16,086 bases of DNA from CAYNNP01 sp964398215 (GCA_964398215.1 CAYNNP010000152.1:1-16086); one strand, 5' to 3'; shown: positions 1 to 7,520, counted from the first letter of the stretch. Numbers and translations are program-made. The notes: generated by a model not told the origin, from the sequence alone.

Positions 1-80
1 TGCATGGTCATGTCATTGACGACTTGATCGCCTGAGGCATTTTCATCCAGTGTTCCGATGTCTGAGTGAAACAACTGCAT
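1..80 (-). CDS. possible start of a further gene, cut by the window edge
   Basis: On the minus strand an ATG at 80 opens a frame that stays open to the left edge (26 codons, beginning MQLFHSDIGTLDENASG). It lies 9 nt after the TAG of the esterase gene and happens to be in the same frame as it, so the two could be co-transcribed. A weak purine stretch (AGTAGG) sits about 10 nt upstream. No family can be recognised from so few residues. The alternative is the tail of a plus-strand gene ending at the TGA at 33-35 (last residues HGHVIDDLIA). The sequence does not decide between the two. Confidence 0.25.
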   Translation of the reverse strand, partial: MQLFHSDIGTLDENASGDQVVNDMTM

Positions 81-89
81 TGACAGTGC

Positions 90-1295
90 CTACTTGCGAA
101 TCTCTTGGAATGCTTCGGCAAAGCCTTTACCGATTTCGGCCATGACTTTGCCCGATCCCAGATAGTGAAAGGCGAAGTTTGAAATTCCAACTTCCAGTAC
201 CTTTCGTTCCCGTTCGGAAAACTCTTCCTTTTTCAGTTCATCTTGTTTCGCCTGCAATTCCTCGCGACTCAAGTTACCTTCCGCTTGCAAAGTCTTGCTT
301 TGCTGCTTGATTTTGCTCTCTCGTGATTTCAGTAACGTTAATTCTTGGTCCCAATAATTCTCTGTATTGACGGCAACCACATTGCCGGCAAACTCAGGCA
401 ACTTGGCTGGCGCCGCCATTGCATCGCGAAAATTTTGGTGGATGCCAGCGTAGCGCTTTTGGTCAGGAAGATACTTAGAGACCGGTCCGCCAGCGCCCAT
501 CACACCGATCACAAATGGCAGTCCCGGCGCGTCAAAGTCATTGCGAACATCACGAATGAAGTGCTCCAAAACACGGCTGTATTGATCGTACCCACCTGCC
601 TGGTCTCGGCGCGGATAAACTCCGCGGTCGACCATGTCATTCCAACCTTGAAACCAAACGAATCCTGCAAGTTCATAACCAGCTTGTGCGTCGTAATCAG
701 GGTACACACGTTTGATGTCGCCCAGAACCTTTTTGGTGTGTTCAACCATCAAACGATAATAGTGTCCCGTCGCTTTGGCCTTTTCGGCTTTTGTCGTGGC
801 AAGATCTTGTTTATTTCGTTTTTTGATTTGTTCGATTTGCGCGTCGTTAAACACATAAGGGCCAGCGCTGGGAGGTCGAAAATCAGTATGGATGCTCTTT
901 CCGCCCCACGCCGTTTTGATAATCAAAATCGGTTCGCCCAAAGCGGCTTGCATGTAGATCCCAAATGTCAGTTCAGGACCAATCTTGTTTTGGTCTGCAC
1001 CAAAACCAGTGGTCAGCTGCCCGCTTTTTTCACCGCCTGCAGAGAGGTACGAAATCCACACATCTTTATGGACGCGAGGCTGACCGGATTCGTCCTGGAT
1101 CTTGGCCAGAATCGGTGCCGTTTCTACATCCATGCCAACATGCTCCAGCGTACTGACTTTCGCGTGGCCCTGCATGTTTGATTGGCCGACCAACAGAAAG
1201 ACTTTCAGCGGTTCGCCAGCCATCGTATGATTCGTCAGCAAAACCAAAATGGCCGTGAGCGACAACTGCAAGAAAGATGGTCTCAGTGAATTCAT
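90..1295 (-). CDS. secreted SGNH-type carbohydrate esterase (SASA / sialate O-acetylesterase-like)
   Basis: A 401-residue protein. Residues 1-27 form a signal peptide (SFLQLSLTAILVLL core, cleavage near TMAG), so it should act in the periplasm or outside the cell. VFLLVGQSNMQGH at 32-44 carries the nucleophile Ser39 of the GQSNM block. TAWGGKS at 128-134 and WFQGWND at 214-220 fit the glycine and asparagine oxyanion blocks. His377 in AFHYLGSG near the C-terminus is the likely catalytic histidine. Residues about 319-370 are Lys/Glu-rich and probably form a helical insertion. The family removes O-acetyl or similar ester groups from glycans; the actual substrate cannot be read here. The ATG at 1295 is preceded by GAGAG. 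The next possible gene starts 9 nt after the stop. I am confident of the fold family and unsure of the substrate. Confidence 0.88.
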   Translation of the reverse strand: MNSLRPSFLQLSLTAILVLLTNHTMAGEPLKVFLLVGQSNMQGHAKVSTLEHVGMDVETAPILAKIQDESGQPRVHKDVWISYLSAGGEKSGQLTTGFGADQNKIGPELTFGIYMQAALGEPILIIKTAWGGKSIHTDFRPPSAGPYVFNDAQIEQIKKRNKQDLATTKAEKAKATGHYYRLMVEHTKKVLGDIKRVYPDYDAQAGYELAGFVWFQGWNDMVDRGVYPRRDQAGGYDQYSRVLEHFIRDVRNDFDAPGLPFVIGVMGAGGPVSKYLPDQKRYAGIHQNFRDAMAAPAKLPEFAGNVVAVNTENYWDQELTLLKSRESKIKQQSKTLQAEGNLSREELQAKQDELKKEEFSERERKVLEVGISNFAFHYLGSGKVMAEIGKGFAEAFQEIRK

Positions 1296-1591
1296 GTTGG
1301 TCTCTCAGGAAAATTTCCGGATGTAGTCTCAGCTGCAATAGCCCAACTGAGTGGCACACGCAATTACCGACCACTGTACTCGTTGGAGCAATCGATGTGG
1401 TCCGCGAAACGAATGGAAAGATCATTTCCTATCGCTTAATGGCTTAACGGGCGAGCGGCGTTTTCGAGAAATCCTTGGCCAAATTTATCGTCACAAAAAT
1501 GGCATGAACGGCGGTACTACGATGTGGCCTGATCAACGGCTACAATTTGGAAACTAAAAATCGCGAACACGCTGCATCTAAAGCTTCATTC
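1296..1591. other. divergent intergenic region between esterase and ferrochelatase
   Basis: This 296-nt spacer must hold the promoters of both diverging genes. I see no convincing -35/-10 pair. Near 1328-1351 there is an imperfect inverted repeat (CTCAG...CTGAG) that is too short to call an operator. Small open frames here have no ribosome binding site and no recognisable product. An in-frame ATG at 1547 could extend ferrochelatase by 15 residues, but those residues are not family-like. Confidence 0.4.
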
Positions 1592-2635
1592 ATGACTGAC
1601 CAACCTTACGATTCGTTCTTGCTTGTTTCTTTTGGCGGCCCGGAAGGCCAAGATGACGTGATGCCATTTCTGGAGAACGTCTTGCGCGGCAAAAATGTTC
1701 CTCATGAACGAATGCTAGAAGTCGCTGAGCACTACAAGCACTTTGGTGGCGTCAGTCCAATCAACGACCAAAATCGCGAGTTGATCAAAGCCATCCAAGC
1801 TGAATTCGATGCACACGGTGTGGACTTGCCCATTTATTGGGGCAACCGGAATTGGAATCCGCTGTTGCCGGGTACGTTGGACCAAATGAAGACGGACGGT
1901 CGCAAGCGAGCTCTCGCATTCTTTACCAGCATGTTCAGTTGTTATAGCGGTTGTCGACAGTACCGCGAAAATATCGCTGGCGCGCAAGATCAAGTCGCCG
2001 ATGCACCAATCGTCGAAAAGGTCCGCATGGGTTTCAATCATCCGGGTTTTGTCAATGCGATGATCGACAACTTACAGGCATCAAAAAAGTCGATTGCTGC
2101 GGAAGCCGATACGCCGATTCTATTCACTGCTCATAGCATTCCGATGTCGATGGCAGACAATTGTGATTATGTCAAACAACTCACAGAGGCTTGCCGACTG
2201 ATCGCAGATGGTGCGGGCAGCTCGAATTGGAAACTTGTTTTTCAAAGTCGTAGTGGGCCGCCGCAAGTGCCGTGGTTGGAACCGGATGTCTGCGATGAGA
2301 TTGCAAAAATGGATGACGAATCCAAACTATCGAAGTTGATCGTTTTGCCGGTTGGGTTTATCAGCGATCACATGGAAGTCTTGTATGACTTGGATGAAGA
2401 AGCGGCCGACCTTTGTCGAGAACGTGGCATCCAAATGGCACGTACTTTGACCGTCGGCACACATCCAAAATTCGTATCAATGATCCGCCAGCTTGTTCAA
2501 GAACGCCTTGGTAGTACGACGGAGAAACTATCGCTTGGCGACCTGGGCGCGTGGCACGACGTGTGCCCGACTGACTGTTGCACCTACACGCCGCGCCGAC
2601 CCGGCGCCCCTGGAACTGGCCGGCCAGGGACATAA
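1592..2635 (+). CDS. hemH: ferrochelatase
   Basis: Inserts Fe2+ into a porphyrin at the end of haem synthesis; the enzyme is cytoplasmic or membrane-associated. The start chosen at 1592 gives 347 residues beginning MTDQPYDSFLLVSFGGPEG, the usual N-terminal strand of the family. HYKHFGGVSPIN at 48-58 and SCYSGCRQYREN at 116-127 are family blocks. His181 in FTAHSIP is the conserved metal-binding histidine. Glu262 in DHMEVLYDLD is the conserved acidic partner. Cys121 together with the C-terminal CPTDCC (Cys325, 329, 330) resembles the arrangement of [2Fe-2S] ferrochelatases such as the mycobacterial enzyme; cluster binding is inferred. Whether the substrate is protoporphyrin IX or coproporphyrin III (a CpfC-type role) cannot be decided from sequence. 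The last 13 residues are Pro/Gly/Arg-rich. The ribosome binding site is weak, and no terminator was found before the next gene. Confidence 0.95.
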   Translation: MTDQPYDSFLLVSFGGPEGQDDVMPFLENVLRGKNVPHERMLEVAEHYKHFGGVSPINDQNRELIKAIQAEFDAHGVDLPIYWGNRNWNPLLPGTLDQMKTDGRKRALAFFTSMFSCYSGCRQYRENIAGAQDQVADAPIVEKVRMGFNHPGFVNAMIDNLQASKKSIAAEADTPILFTAHSIPMSMADNCDYVKQLTEACRLIADGAGSSNWKLVFQSRSGPPQVPWLEPDVCDEIAKMDDESKLSKLIVLPVGFISDHMEVLYDLDEEAADLCRERGIQMARTLTVGTHPKFVSMIRQLVQERLGSTTEKLSLGDLGAWHDVCPTDCCTYTPRRPGAPGTGRPGT

Positions 2636-2851
2636 AACGCTCCTGGACAGGGCAGGTTTCCATTGGAAATCGTCTCGTTCGTCGCTCTCTTCGGTGTATT
2701 CGGCGGATGATTGATCATCAGCGGTGCTTGGGCAACCACCTGAGTTGTGACGCAGTTACAATTTCGCTGTTGCGAGGCACAGTGCAAGATACAAAGTGCC
2801 GTTTGCCGCGCGATTACCTTCTGCCCCCATCCCACCCAAATCAGTGATTCT

Positions 2852-4156
2852 ATGTTTGCAAATAGAGACCAAGATCGACGGTTGTTTTTGAAAGCAGCAG
2901 CAGCTTCTGCAGCCATCGCAACGACAAACCAATTGGCGGCTCAAGATACAAAGCAGGAAAAAGAATCGCCTGCCGAAAAGATTGTTGTGGGCATCATGGG
3001 ATGCAACGGACGCGGCGGTGCGATTTCCAAAGGCATGATGGCGCGGCCCAACACCGAGATCGGTTTCATCTGCGACGTCGACACGCGGGCTTCCGATAGA
3101 GTGGCTAGCTACGCAGAAAAGACGCAAGGCAAACGACCCAAGGTTACAACGGACTTTCGCAAGGTCTTGGATGATTCAGATATCGATGTGTTGGTTTGTG
3201 CCGCGCCCAATCACTGGCATGCCCCGGCAACGATTCTTGGTTGCGCTGCTGGCAAACACGTTTACGTTGAAAAACCTTGTAGCCATACTCCTGCCGAGGG
3301 CGAAATGGCGGTAGCAGCTGCCAGGAAACACAATCGCGTTGTGCAGATGGGAACACAACGACGAACTTGGCCTGGCATCGTTGAAGCGGTCAAGAAGATT
3401 CATGACGGCGAAATTGGACAGGCGATCTACGCTAGGTCATGGTACAACAATCGCCGCGGCACGATTGGCAAAGGCAAGCAGGTTCAGGTTCCCGACTGGC
3501 TGGACTGGGATCTATGGCAAGGTCCATCCACTCGCCGACCGTTCAAAGACAACGTTGTGCACTACAACTGGCATTGGCACTGGCATTGGGGCAACGGTGA
3601 ACTGGGCAACAATGGTGTCCACGGGTTGGACGTTGCACGATGGGCGTTGCAGGTTGATTTTCCAAAGCGTGTTACGGTTGGCGGTGGTCACTATCGCCAT
3701 GAAGACGACCAGGAAACTCCCGATACGTTGATGGTCACGTACGATTTCCCAGGCAAGAAAACGATCACGTGGGAAGGGCTAAGTTGGTCTCCGCAAGGTT
3801 CCCATGACTCGGGTTTTGGAATCAGCATCCATGGAACGAATGGTGCGATCGTGATCAAAGGCAATGGGTACACTCAGTTCAACGACGCGCGAAAAGAAGT
3901 CGCGTCAGGCAACGGCGCAGTGGGCGATTCCGATCACTTTCAGAATTTTCTTGATTGCGTTCGCAGTGGCAACCGGCCGAATGCGGATATCGAACTGGCG
4001 CATCAGAGCACATTGCTTTGTCATCTTGGAAATATCGCGTACCGCACAGAGGGACTGCTGAACACGGATCCAAAAAATGGCCATATCCTCGGTCAAGAGA
4101 AAGCACAACAAATGTGGACCAAGGAGTACGCGGCTGGATGGGAGCCGAAGGTTTGA
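2852..4156 (+). CDS. Tat-exported Gfo/Idh/MocA family oxidoreductase
   Basis: A 434-residue NAD(P)-dependent sugar dehydrogenase-type protein. The start at 2852 puts a twin-arginine signal (DRRLFLK, residues 8-14, then an alanine-rich core) at the N-terminus; an upstream in-frame ATG at 2747 would bury it. GIMGCNGRGG at 47-56 is the Rossmann glycine motif, and APNHWHAP at 118-125 and YVEKPCSHT at 138-146 are the family's cofactor and catalytic-lysine blocks. Residues about 167-434 form the alpha/beta C-terminal domain, with NNGVHGLDVARW at 253-264. A short His/Trp run (HWHWHWG, 241-247) precedes this block. Planctomycetes carry many secreted paralogues, and substrates are mostly unknown. It is 216 nt from hemH, so probably not in the same operon. 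No strong Shine-Dalgarno is visible. The family is certain and the substrate is not. Confidence 0.93.
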   Translation: MFANRDQDRRLFLKAAAASAAIATTNQLAAQDTKQEKESPAEKIVVGIMGCNGRGGAISKGMMARPNTEIGFICDVDTRASDRVASYAEKTQGKRPKVTTDFRKVLDDSDIDVLVCAAPNHWHAPATILGCAAGKHVYVEKPCSHTPAEGEMAVAAARKHNRVVQMGTQRRTWPGIVEAVKKIHDGEIGQAIYARSWYNNRRGTIGKGKQVQVPDWLDWDLWQGPSTRRPFKDNVVHYNWHWHWHWGNGELGNNGVHGLDVARWALQVDFPKRVTVGGGHYRHEDDQETPDTLMVTYDFPGKKTITWEGLSWSPQGSHDSGFGISIHGTNGAIVIKGNGYTQFNDARKEVASGNGAVGDSDHFQNFLDCVRSGNRPNADIELAHQSTLLCHLGNIAYRTEGLLNTDPKNGHILGQEKAQQMWTKEYAAGWEPKV

Positions 4157-4192
4157 TTGGAAAATGATCCAAACGTTTTTCGTTTCAAAAGA

Positions 4193-4218
4193 ATGTGGGC
4201 AACATCCCTGGCCCACAT
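4193..4218 (-). terminator. rho-independent terminator of the LEPR-XLL/RTX gene
   Basis: A perfect 8-bp stem (ATGTGGGC / GCCCACAT) with a 10-nt loop. Read on the minus strand it is followed by TCTTTTG. It starts 20 nt after the TAG at 4238-4240. On the plus strand no T-run follows, so it serves the minus-strand gene better than the convergent oxidoreductase gene, though a bidirectional stop is possible. Confidence 0.6.
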
Positions 4219-4237
4219 CTTGATGAAGAAACCAAGT

Positions 4238-5606
4238 CTATCGAGACAGCATTCCCGAGACGAGTTCACGCAATAGCGCTTCGCCCAAGATTGATGACCC
4301 GCCAAAAATCAGGTCGTTACCGTCTTCGCCAAAGATAACGTCATCACCTTCACCGCCAAAGACGATGTCGTGATCAGTAACCGCAGCAGAATCGCTAGGT
4401 TGCTGATCAGCCACAACTTGACCTTCGGTGGCAGGATCGACTTCAGAGTCAGTTTCTGTCACAGGCGCTGATTCAGTTGGTGGAACTTCAGACACCGAGT
4501 CAACGGAATCTTGCATGACGCTTTCAAAATTCTCGGTTGCGTCTGCGGCTTGTTCCTCGGTATCCGAGTCCATTTCGGGTTCAACCTCACTGACACCGGT
4601 AACCGGCTCGGCCGGTGGATCCGCCGCATCGTCAACCATAGGCGAATCGCAGTCTTGCTCATGCTCCGAATCGCCTGCATCAGCCGAATCAGCTTCAACA
4701 TCAACGTCAACGGGCTCCTGCGAATCCTCGGTCACTTCATCCACCGGCTCCGCGACTTCCGCATCCTCGTTCTCTGATGCTGGTTGATCCTGGGTGTCAT
4801 CAGATTCGCCCAAATCTTCTGCTACCGCATCTGTTGGTTCAGCCGTATCGTCAATCGGCGCCGTGTCATCAGAGTTTTCGCTTGTCGGATCGGCGTCAAC
4901 CACGTCTTGCTCCACAGGATCGGAACTATCCGGTACTGGTTCGCCATCTTCACCGACCACAGGTGCGTNNNNNNNNNNNNNNNNNNNNNNNNNNNNNNNN
5001 NNNNNNNNNNNNNNNNNNNNNNNNNNNNNNNNNNNNNNNNNNNNNNNNNNNNNNNNNNNNNNNNNNNNCGTCGGAAGTGTCTTCATTAACGGCATCATCT
5101 CCGTCTGTCGATGCATCGTCAGTCGCAGCTGGCAGCGCAAAGTTGTCTCCAGGCCCCAGCAGGATACGATCATCGCCACCGCCTCCGATTGCGATATCGT
5201 CGCCATAACCCAGTGCCAAGATGTCGTCGCCATCGCCACCAAAGATCGTATCATTTCCGCTGCCAGCTCGTGTTACGGAGTTGATAGCCGTATCGTTGAC
5301 GAAAATGTCGTCACCATCCAAAGCGTCGAAAACGATTTGGTCAACATCCGATTCGGCGAACGATCGTGCCTCTTCAGAAATGAGTTCTCCCTCGGGTCCG
5401 TACGATGAAATTTTGACGTGAACATCACCGGACTCAGTGTAAACCTCGGCCACATCATCCTGAGCAGTTCCGCTAATCGAGATCGTTGAACCTTGGAGCC
5501 CGATGTCAGCGGCAAACAACCGCCGTTTCTCCAGTGTTTGAACCCCGAGCGACTTTTGCGTGCGATTGCGAATCTGTTTGCGTTTGCGTGAGAAGAAGCG
5601 TTTCAT
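4238..5606 (-). CDS. acidic LEPR-XLL-like protein with RTX calcium-binding repeats, interrupted by an assembly gap
   Basis: The ATG at 5606 has a good ribosome binding site (GGGAGATAAC before ATG). The N-terminus is highly basic (MKRFFSRKRKQIRNR), then LEKRRLFAADI at 25-35 matches the LEPR-XLL type motif found at the start of large planctomycete surface and secreted proteins. Residues about 96-155 hold RTX-like nonapeptides (GSGNDTIFGGDGDDI, YGDDI, GGGDDRI) that bind Ca2+ in the family. After the 100-N gap comes a stretch of roughly 200 residues rich in Asp, Glu, Ser, Thr, Pro and Val with no Lys or Arg. A second RTX block (FGGEGDDVIFGEDGNDLIFGG) and a short amphipathic end (ILGEALLRELVSGMLSR) close the protein. 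The two halves are in different frames only because the gap length is a placeholder; an intact gene needs a gap divisible by three. Probably an exported or cell-surface protein; function unknown. Confidence 0.85.
4969..5068. other. assembly gap (100 N) inside the acidic RTX gene
   Basis: Exactly 100 Ns, a common placeholder for an unknown distance. It falls between an Asp-rich end (DGDDAVNEDTSD) and the acidic low-complexity region (APVVGEDGEP), where repeats would defeat short-read assembly. Confidence 0.95.
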
Positions 5607-5694
5607 GTTATCTCCCAAATCGAAATGAATGGAACTGGCGAATCTTCGTTCCGTCAGAAGAACGCCAGTCCTCATGGACTTGATGGGAACGCTT

Positions 5695-5711
5695 CGCACT
5701 TGGCGTGCCAA
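5695..5711 (-). promoter_or_regulatory. possible sigma-54 promoter of the LEPR-XLL/RTX gene
   Basis: On the minus strand TTGGCACG (5711-5704), four bases, then GTGCG (5699-5695) resembles the -24/-12 consensus TTGGCACG-N4-TTGCW. The essential GG (5709-5708) and GC (5697-5696) are 10 nt apart as required; the first T and the last W of the -12 box do not match. Transcription would begin near 5685, about 80 nt before the ATG. The same bases also form a 12-bp near-palindrome (TTGGCGTGCCAA on the plus strand), so a repressor site is an alternative. Confidence 0.35.
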
Positions 5712-5819
5712 ACAAAAGAAGGTTTATTGATTTTCGCGCAACGACTGCGGTTTTTACAGTGGTTTTTCGAATGCCACTTTTTGTTGGCGAACCAACACCG
5801 CGCCGAGCCAATGGAAGAA

Positions 5820-5837
5820 TTTACAATCGATTGTAAA
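5820..5837. promoter_or_regulatory. 18-bp perfect palindrome, candidate operator
   Basis: TTTACAATCGATTGTAAA is perfectly self-complementary over all 18 bases and has the half-site spacing of a homodimeric regulator. It lies about 215 bp upstream of the LEPR-XLL/RTX start, about 110 bp ahead of the possible sigma-54 -24 box, and 62 nt beyond the stop of the L7/L12-like gene. Position suggests an upstream activator or operator site; the cognate regulator is unknown. Confidence 0.45.
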
Positions 5838-5898
5838 ATCGGGACCAAGCAGGAACGCAAATGCTGCGATAATGGATCGACTGGCTAACCTGTGAAAC

Positions 5899-6315
5899 CT
5901 AGATGGCCAATGCTGCCAAACCTGTCCCCAAGACTATGAACAAGAGGACAGACGAAGCGCAACCACTAGCGGATGATTCGATCCCCATTTCTTTCTGGAT
6001 CTGTTCCACTAATTTCTTTGATTCAGACAAAGAACGGCCAGTGGCTTCTTTGTAGTGTTTGATTGCTTGGATCTTTTTTCCATCTGCCAAGGCATCCAAA
6101 ACTTGGTCCAATTGCTGGTCCGACAAATTGCTGTCCATCGCCGCGATCGCTGTGGCATCACCGGACGCAATGTTCATCAGTGCATCGACAGCCTGCTTGC
6201 ATTCGGACAGCGGATACCCTTTCAGGCCCCGTACGAACTTGACCGCTTGGACCTTGCCTCTCGTATGAGCGACTTCAAGAATCTGTTGTTTTTCGTCAGG
6301 CGTGAGTTCTGACAC
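5899..6315 (-). CDS. tail-anchored protein with two L7/L12 C-terminal-like repeats
   Basis: 138 residues from a GTG start (codon 6315-6313); no in-frame ATG fits better, and the Shine-Dalgarno is weak. Residues 12-46 and 72-106 are two copies of one motif (GK.QA.K......G..LSE.K..V) that resembles the helix-turn-helix core of the ribosomal L7/L12 C-terminal domain. Residues 119-138 (CASSVLLFIVLGTGLAALAI) form one hydrophobic segment at the very end, suggesting a membrane tail anchor with the soluble part in the cytoplasm. This is not the ribosomal protein itself: it lacks the N-terminal dimerisation domain and hinge, and has no ribosomal neighbours. The domain in true L7/L12 recruits translation GTPases; whether this protein binds anything similar is speculation. 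Function unknown. Confidence 0.82.
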   Translation of the reverse strand: MSELTPDEKQQILEVAHTRGKVQAVKFVRGLKGYPLSECKQAVDALMNIASGDATAIAAMDSNLSDQQLDQVLDALADGKKIQAIKHYKEATGRSLSESKKLVEQIQKEMGIESSASGCASSVLLFIVLGTGLAALAI

Positions 6316-6552
6316 AGGTGGAGCCCAGGAATTTTTTTGCGTGCATTAACCAAAACGACTTTATGCCACTGAAACCAATAATCAGCAAGTAGGCCAGCTA
6401 AAACAAAGGTTTTTCCACCAAGAGTGATGCGATTGTCCTCCGTCGATCGGCCTTAGTGGAACCCCTGGTGACATGGTGTTCACTGCTAACAGCCAGCATT
6501 TTGCAGCAAAAACAGAGTGGACCAATGGCAGACCGAATTCAGGTGAGCTCGG

Positions 6553-7467
6553 TCATTCGTCCAAGCGATGCCCGCACCGAAAGCAATGAACGGCGTCGGA
6601 GCGGTGGCCAACAATTGCACATTCAGGGCACTCCGATTTGGGTTCGTCATCGCCCAGTCGGATGGCAGTCATCTCGGCAGTCACAAATCCGCTGGGGACG
6701 ATGATCAAACTGTAACCCAATAGGATCAGTACAGTGGTCACGATTTTTCCCGCTGTGGTTTTGGCGACCACATCTCCATAGCCGACGGTCGTCATCGTAA
6801 CCGTCGCCCAGTACATCGACAGCGGAATCGAAGTGAATTGACTTTCTGGGGTAGCCTCGTTACTTGCTTCGGCCAAGTAGCGGGGCAATTCTGTTTCGAC
6901 GTAATACATCAAAGTGCCACTGATCGTGACAGCGACTGCGATGGCAGCCAGAAAAACAACGATCTTGTTACGTGCCCGCCAAAAGGCAGATGAAAGTTCA
7001 TCGGCTTCGTCCATCATTCGCCAGAGCTTCATCACGCGAAATACACGCAGCAATCGGACGCTACGGATCATCGAAAATGATCGCACTGTTTCTTTGGTGA
7101 ATAGCAGCATTGCATAGGTCGGCAAGATGCTAAGCAAGTCGACGATGCCCCAAAAACTAAATGCATATTTCAGAGGATGTCGCACACAGTACAAACGCAA
7201 GACGTACTCTACTGAAAAGAGCACGGTCAAAAACCATTCAGCGTACCAGAAAAAAGAACGATAACTTTGGCTCAAGCTTGGCACGGTTTCCAAAGCAATG
7301 ATGCCAACGCTAAGCAAGATTGCGATCAGCAATGAAACATCGAACCACCATCCCAGTGTCGTGTCGTGCTCAAAAATGATGTCATAGAGTGTCCGTCGCA
7401 GTGATGGACCATCTGGGCGCTGGGAATCACGTCGCCGCTTTGCGACATTGCTTGTTGGTGGATTCAT
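6553..7467 (-). CDS. voltage-gated potassium channel with C-terminal zinc ribbon
   Basis: 304 residues, inner membrane. Six membrane segments can be placed: S1 about 43-60, S2 75-94, S3 104-123, S4 129-150, S5 168-190, S6 241-264. S4 has a basic residue at every third position (R135, R138, R141, R144, K147, R150), the voltage-sensor pattern. TTVGYGD at 226-232 is the K+ selectivity filter. The cytoplasmic tail ends in a CxxC-x11-CxxC element (C280, C283, C295, C298), most likely a structural zinc ribbon, as seen in some other bacterial ion-transport proteins. The N-terminus is basic (KRRRD). ATG at 7467 has no clear ribosome binding site. The strong terminator 5' of it separates the gene from the secretin operon, so it should have its own promoter. 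Confidence 0.93.
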   Translation of the reverse strand: MNPPTSNVAKRRRDSQRPDGPSLRRTLYDIIFEHDTTLGWWFDVSLLIAILLSVGIIALETVPSLSQSYRSFFWYAEWFLTVLFSVEYVLRLYCVRHPLKYAFSFWGIVDLLSILPTYAMLLFTKETVRSFSMIRSVRLLRVFRVMKLWRMMDEADELSSAFWRARNKIVVFLAAIAVAVTISGTLMYYVETELPRYLAEASNEATPESQFTSIPLSMYWATVTMTTVGYGDVVAKTTAGKIVTTVLILLGYSLIIVPSGFVTAEMTAIRLGDDEPKSECPECAIVGHRSDAVHCFRCGHRLDE

Positions 7468-7520
7468 ATCAACTAATCATAACCAATCGGCCACGAACAT
7501 GGCGTGGGTGTTCAGGCAAC

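Noticed and set aside
345..1181. 278-codon plus-strand open frame
   Set aside because: It lies fully opposite the esterase, has no ribosome binding site or recognisable domain, and its translation is Ser/His/Cys-scattered like an antisense shadow.
2616..2627. 12-bp palindrome CTGGCCGGCCAG
   Set aside because: It lies within the GC-rich end of the hemH coding sequence and is short enough to arise from codon bias.
3560..3600. His/Trp alternation in the oxidoreductase (HWHWHWG)
   Set aside because: It is a short local run inside a normal family member with intact flanking motifs; not enough to claim a metal site.
4428..4787. Ser/Thr-rich plus-strand open frame
   Set aside because: It is the reverse complement of the Asp/Glu codons of the acidic gene; such codons read as Ser, Val and Phe on the other strand.
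4238..5711. Frameshift or pseudogene in the RTX protein
   Set aside because: The frame change falls exactly at a 100-N placeholder gap, so it is not evidence of damage.
5758..5782. Plus-strand hairpin followed by five Ts
   Set aside because: The stem is only 5 bp and no plus-strand gene lies upstream for it to terminate.
5782..5797. Hairpin TGTTGG-CGAA-CCAACA
   Set aside because: A 6-bp stem with no T-run after it in either direction; too little to assign a role.
6456..6704. 82-codon plus-strand open frame in the spacer and channel 3' end
   Set aside because: It has no ribosome binding site, mostly overlaps the channel gene antisense, and has no domain.
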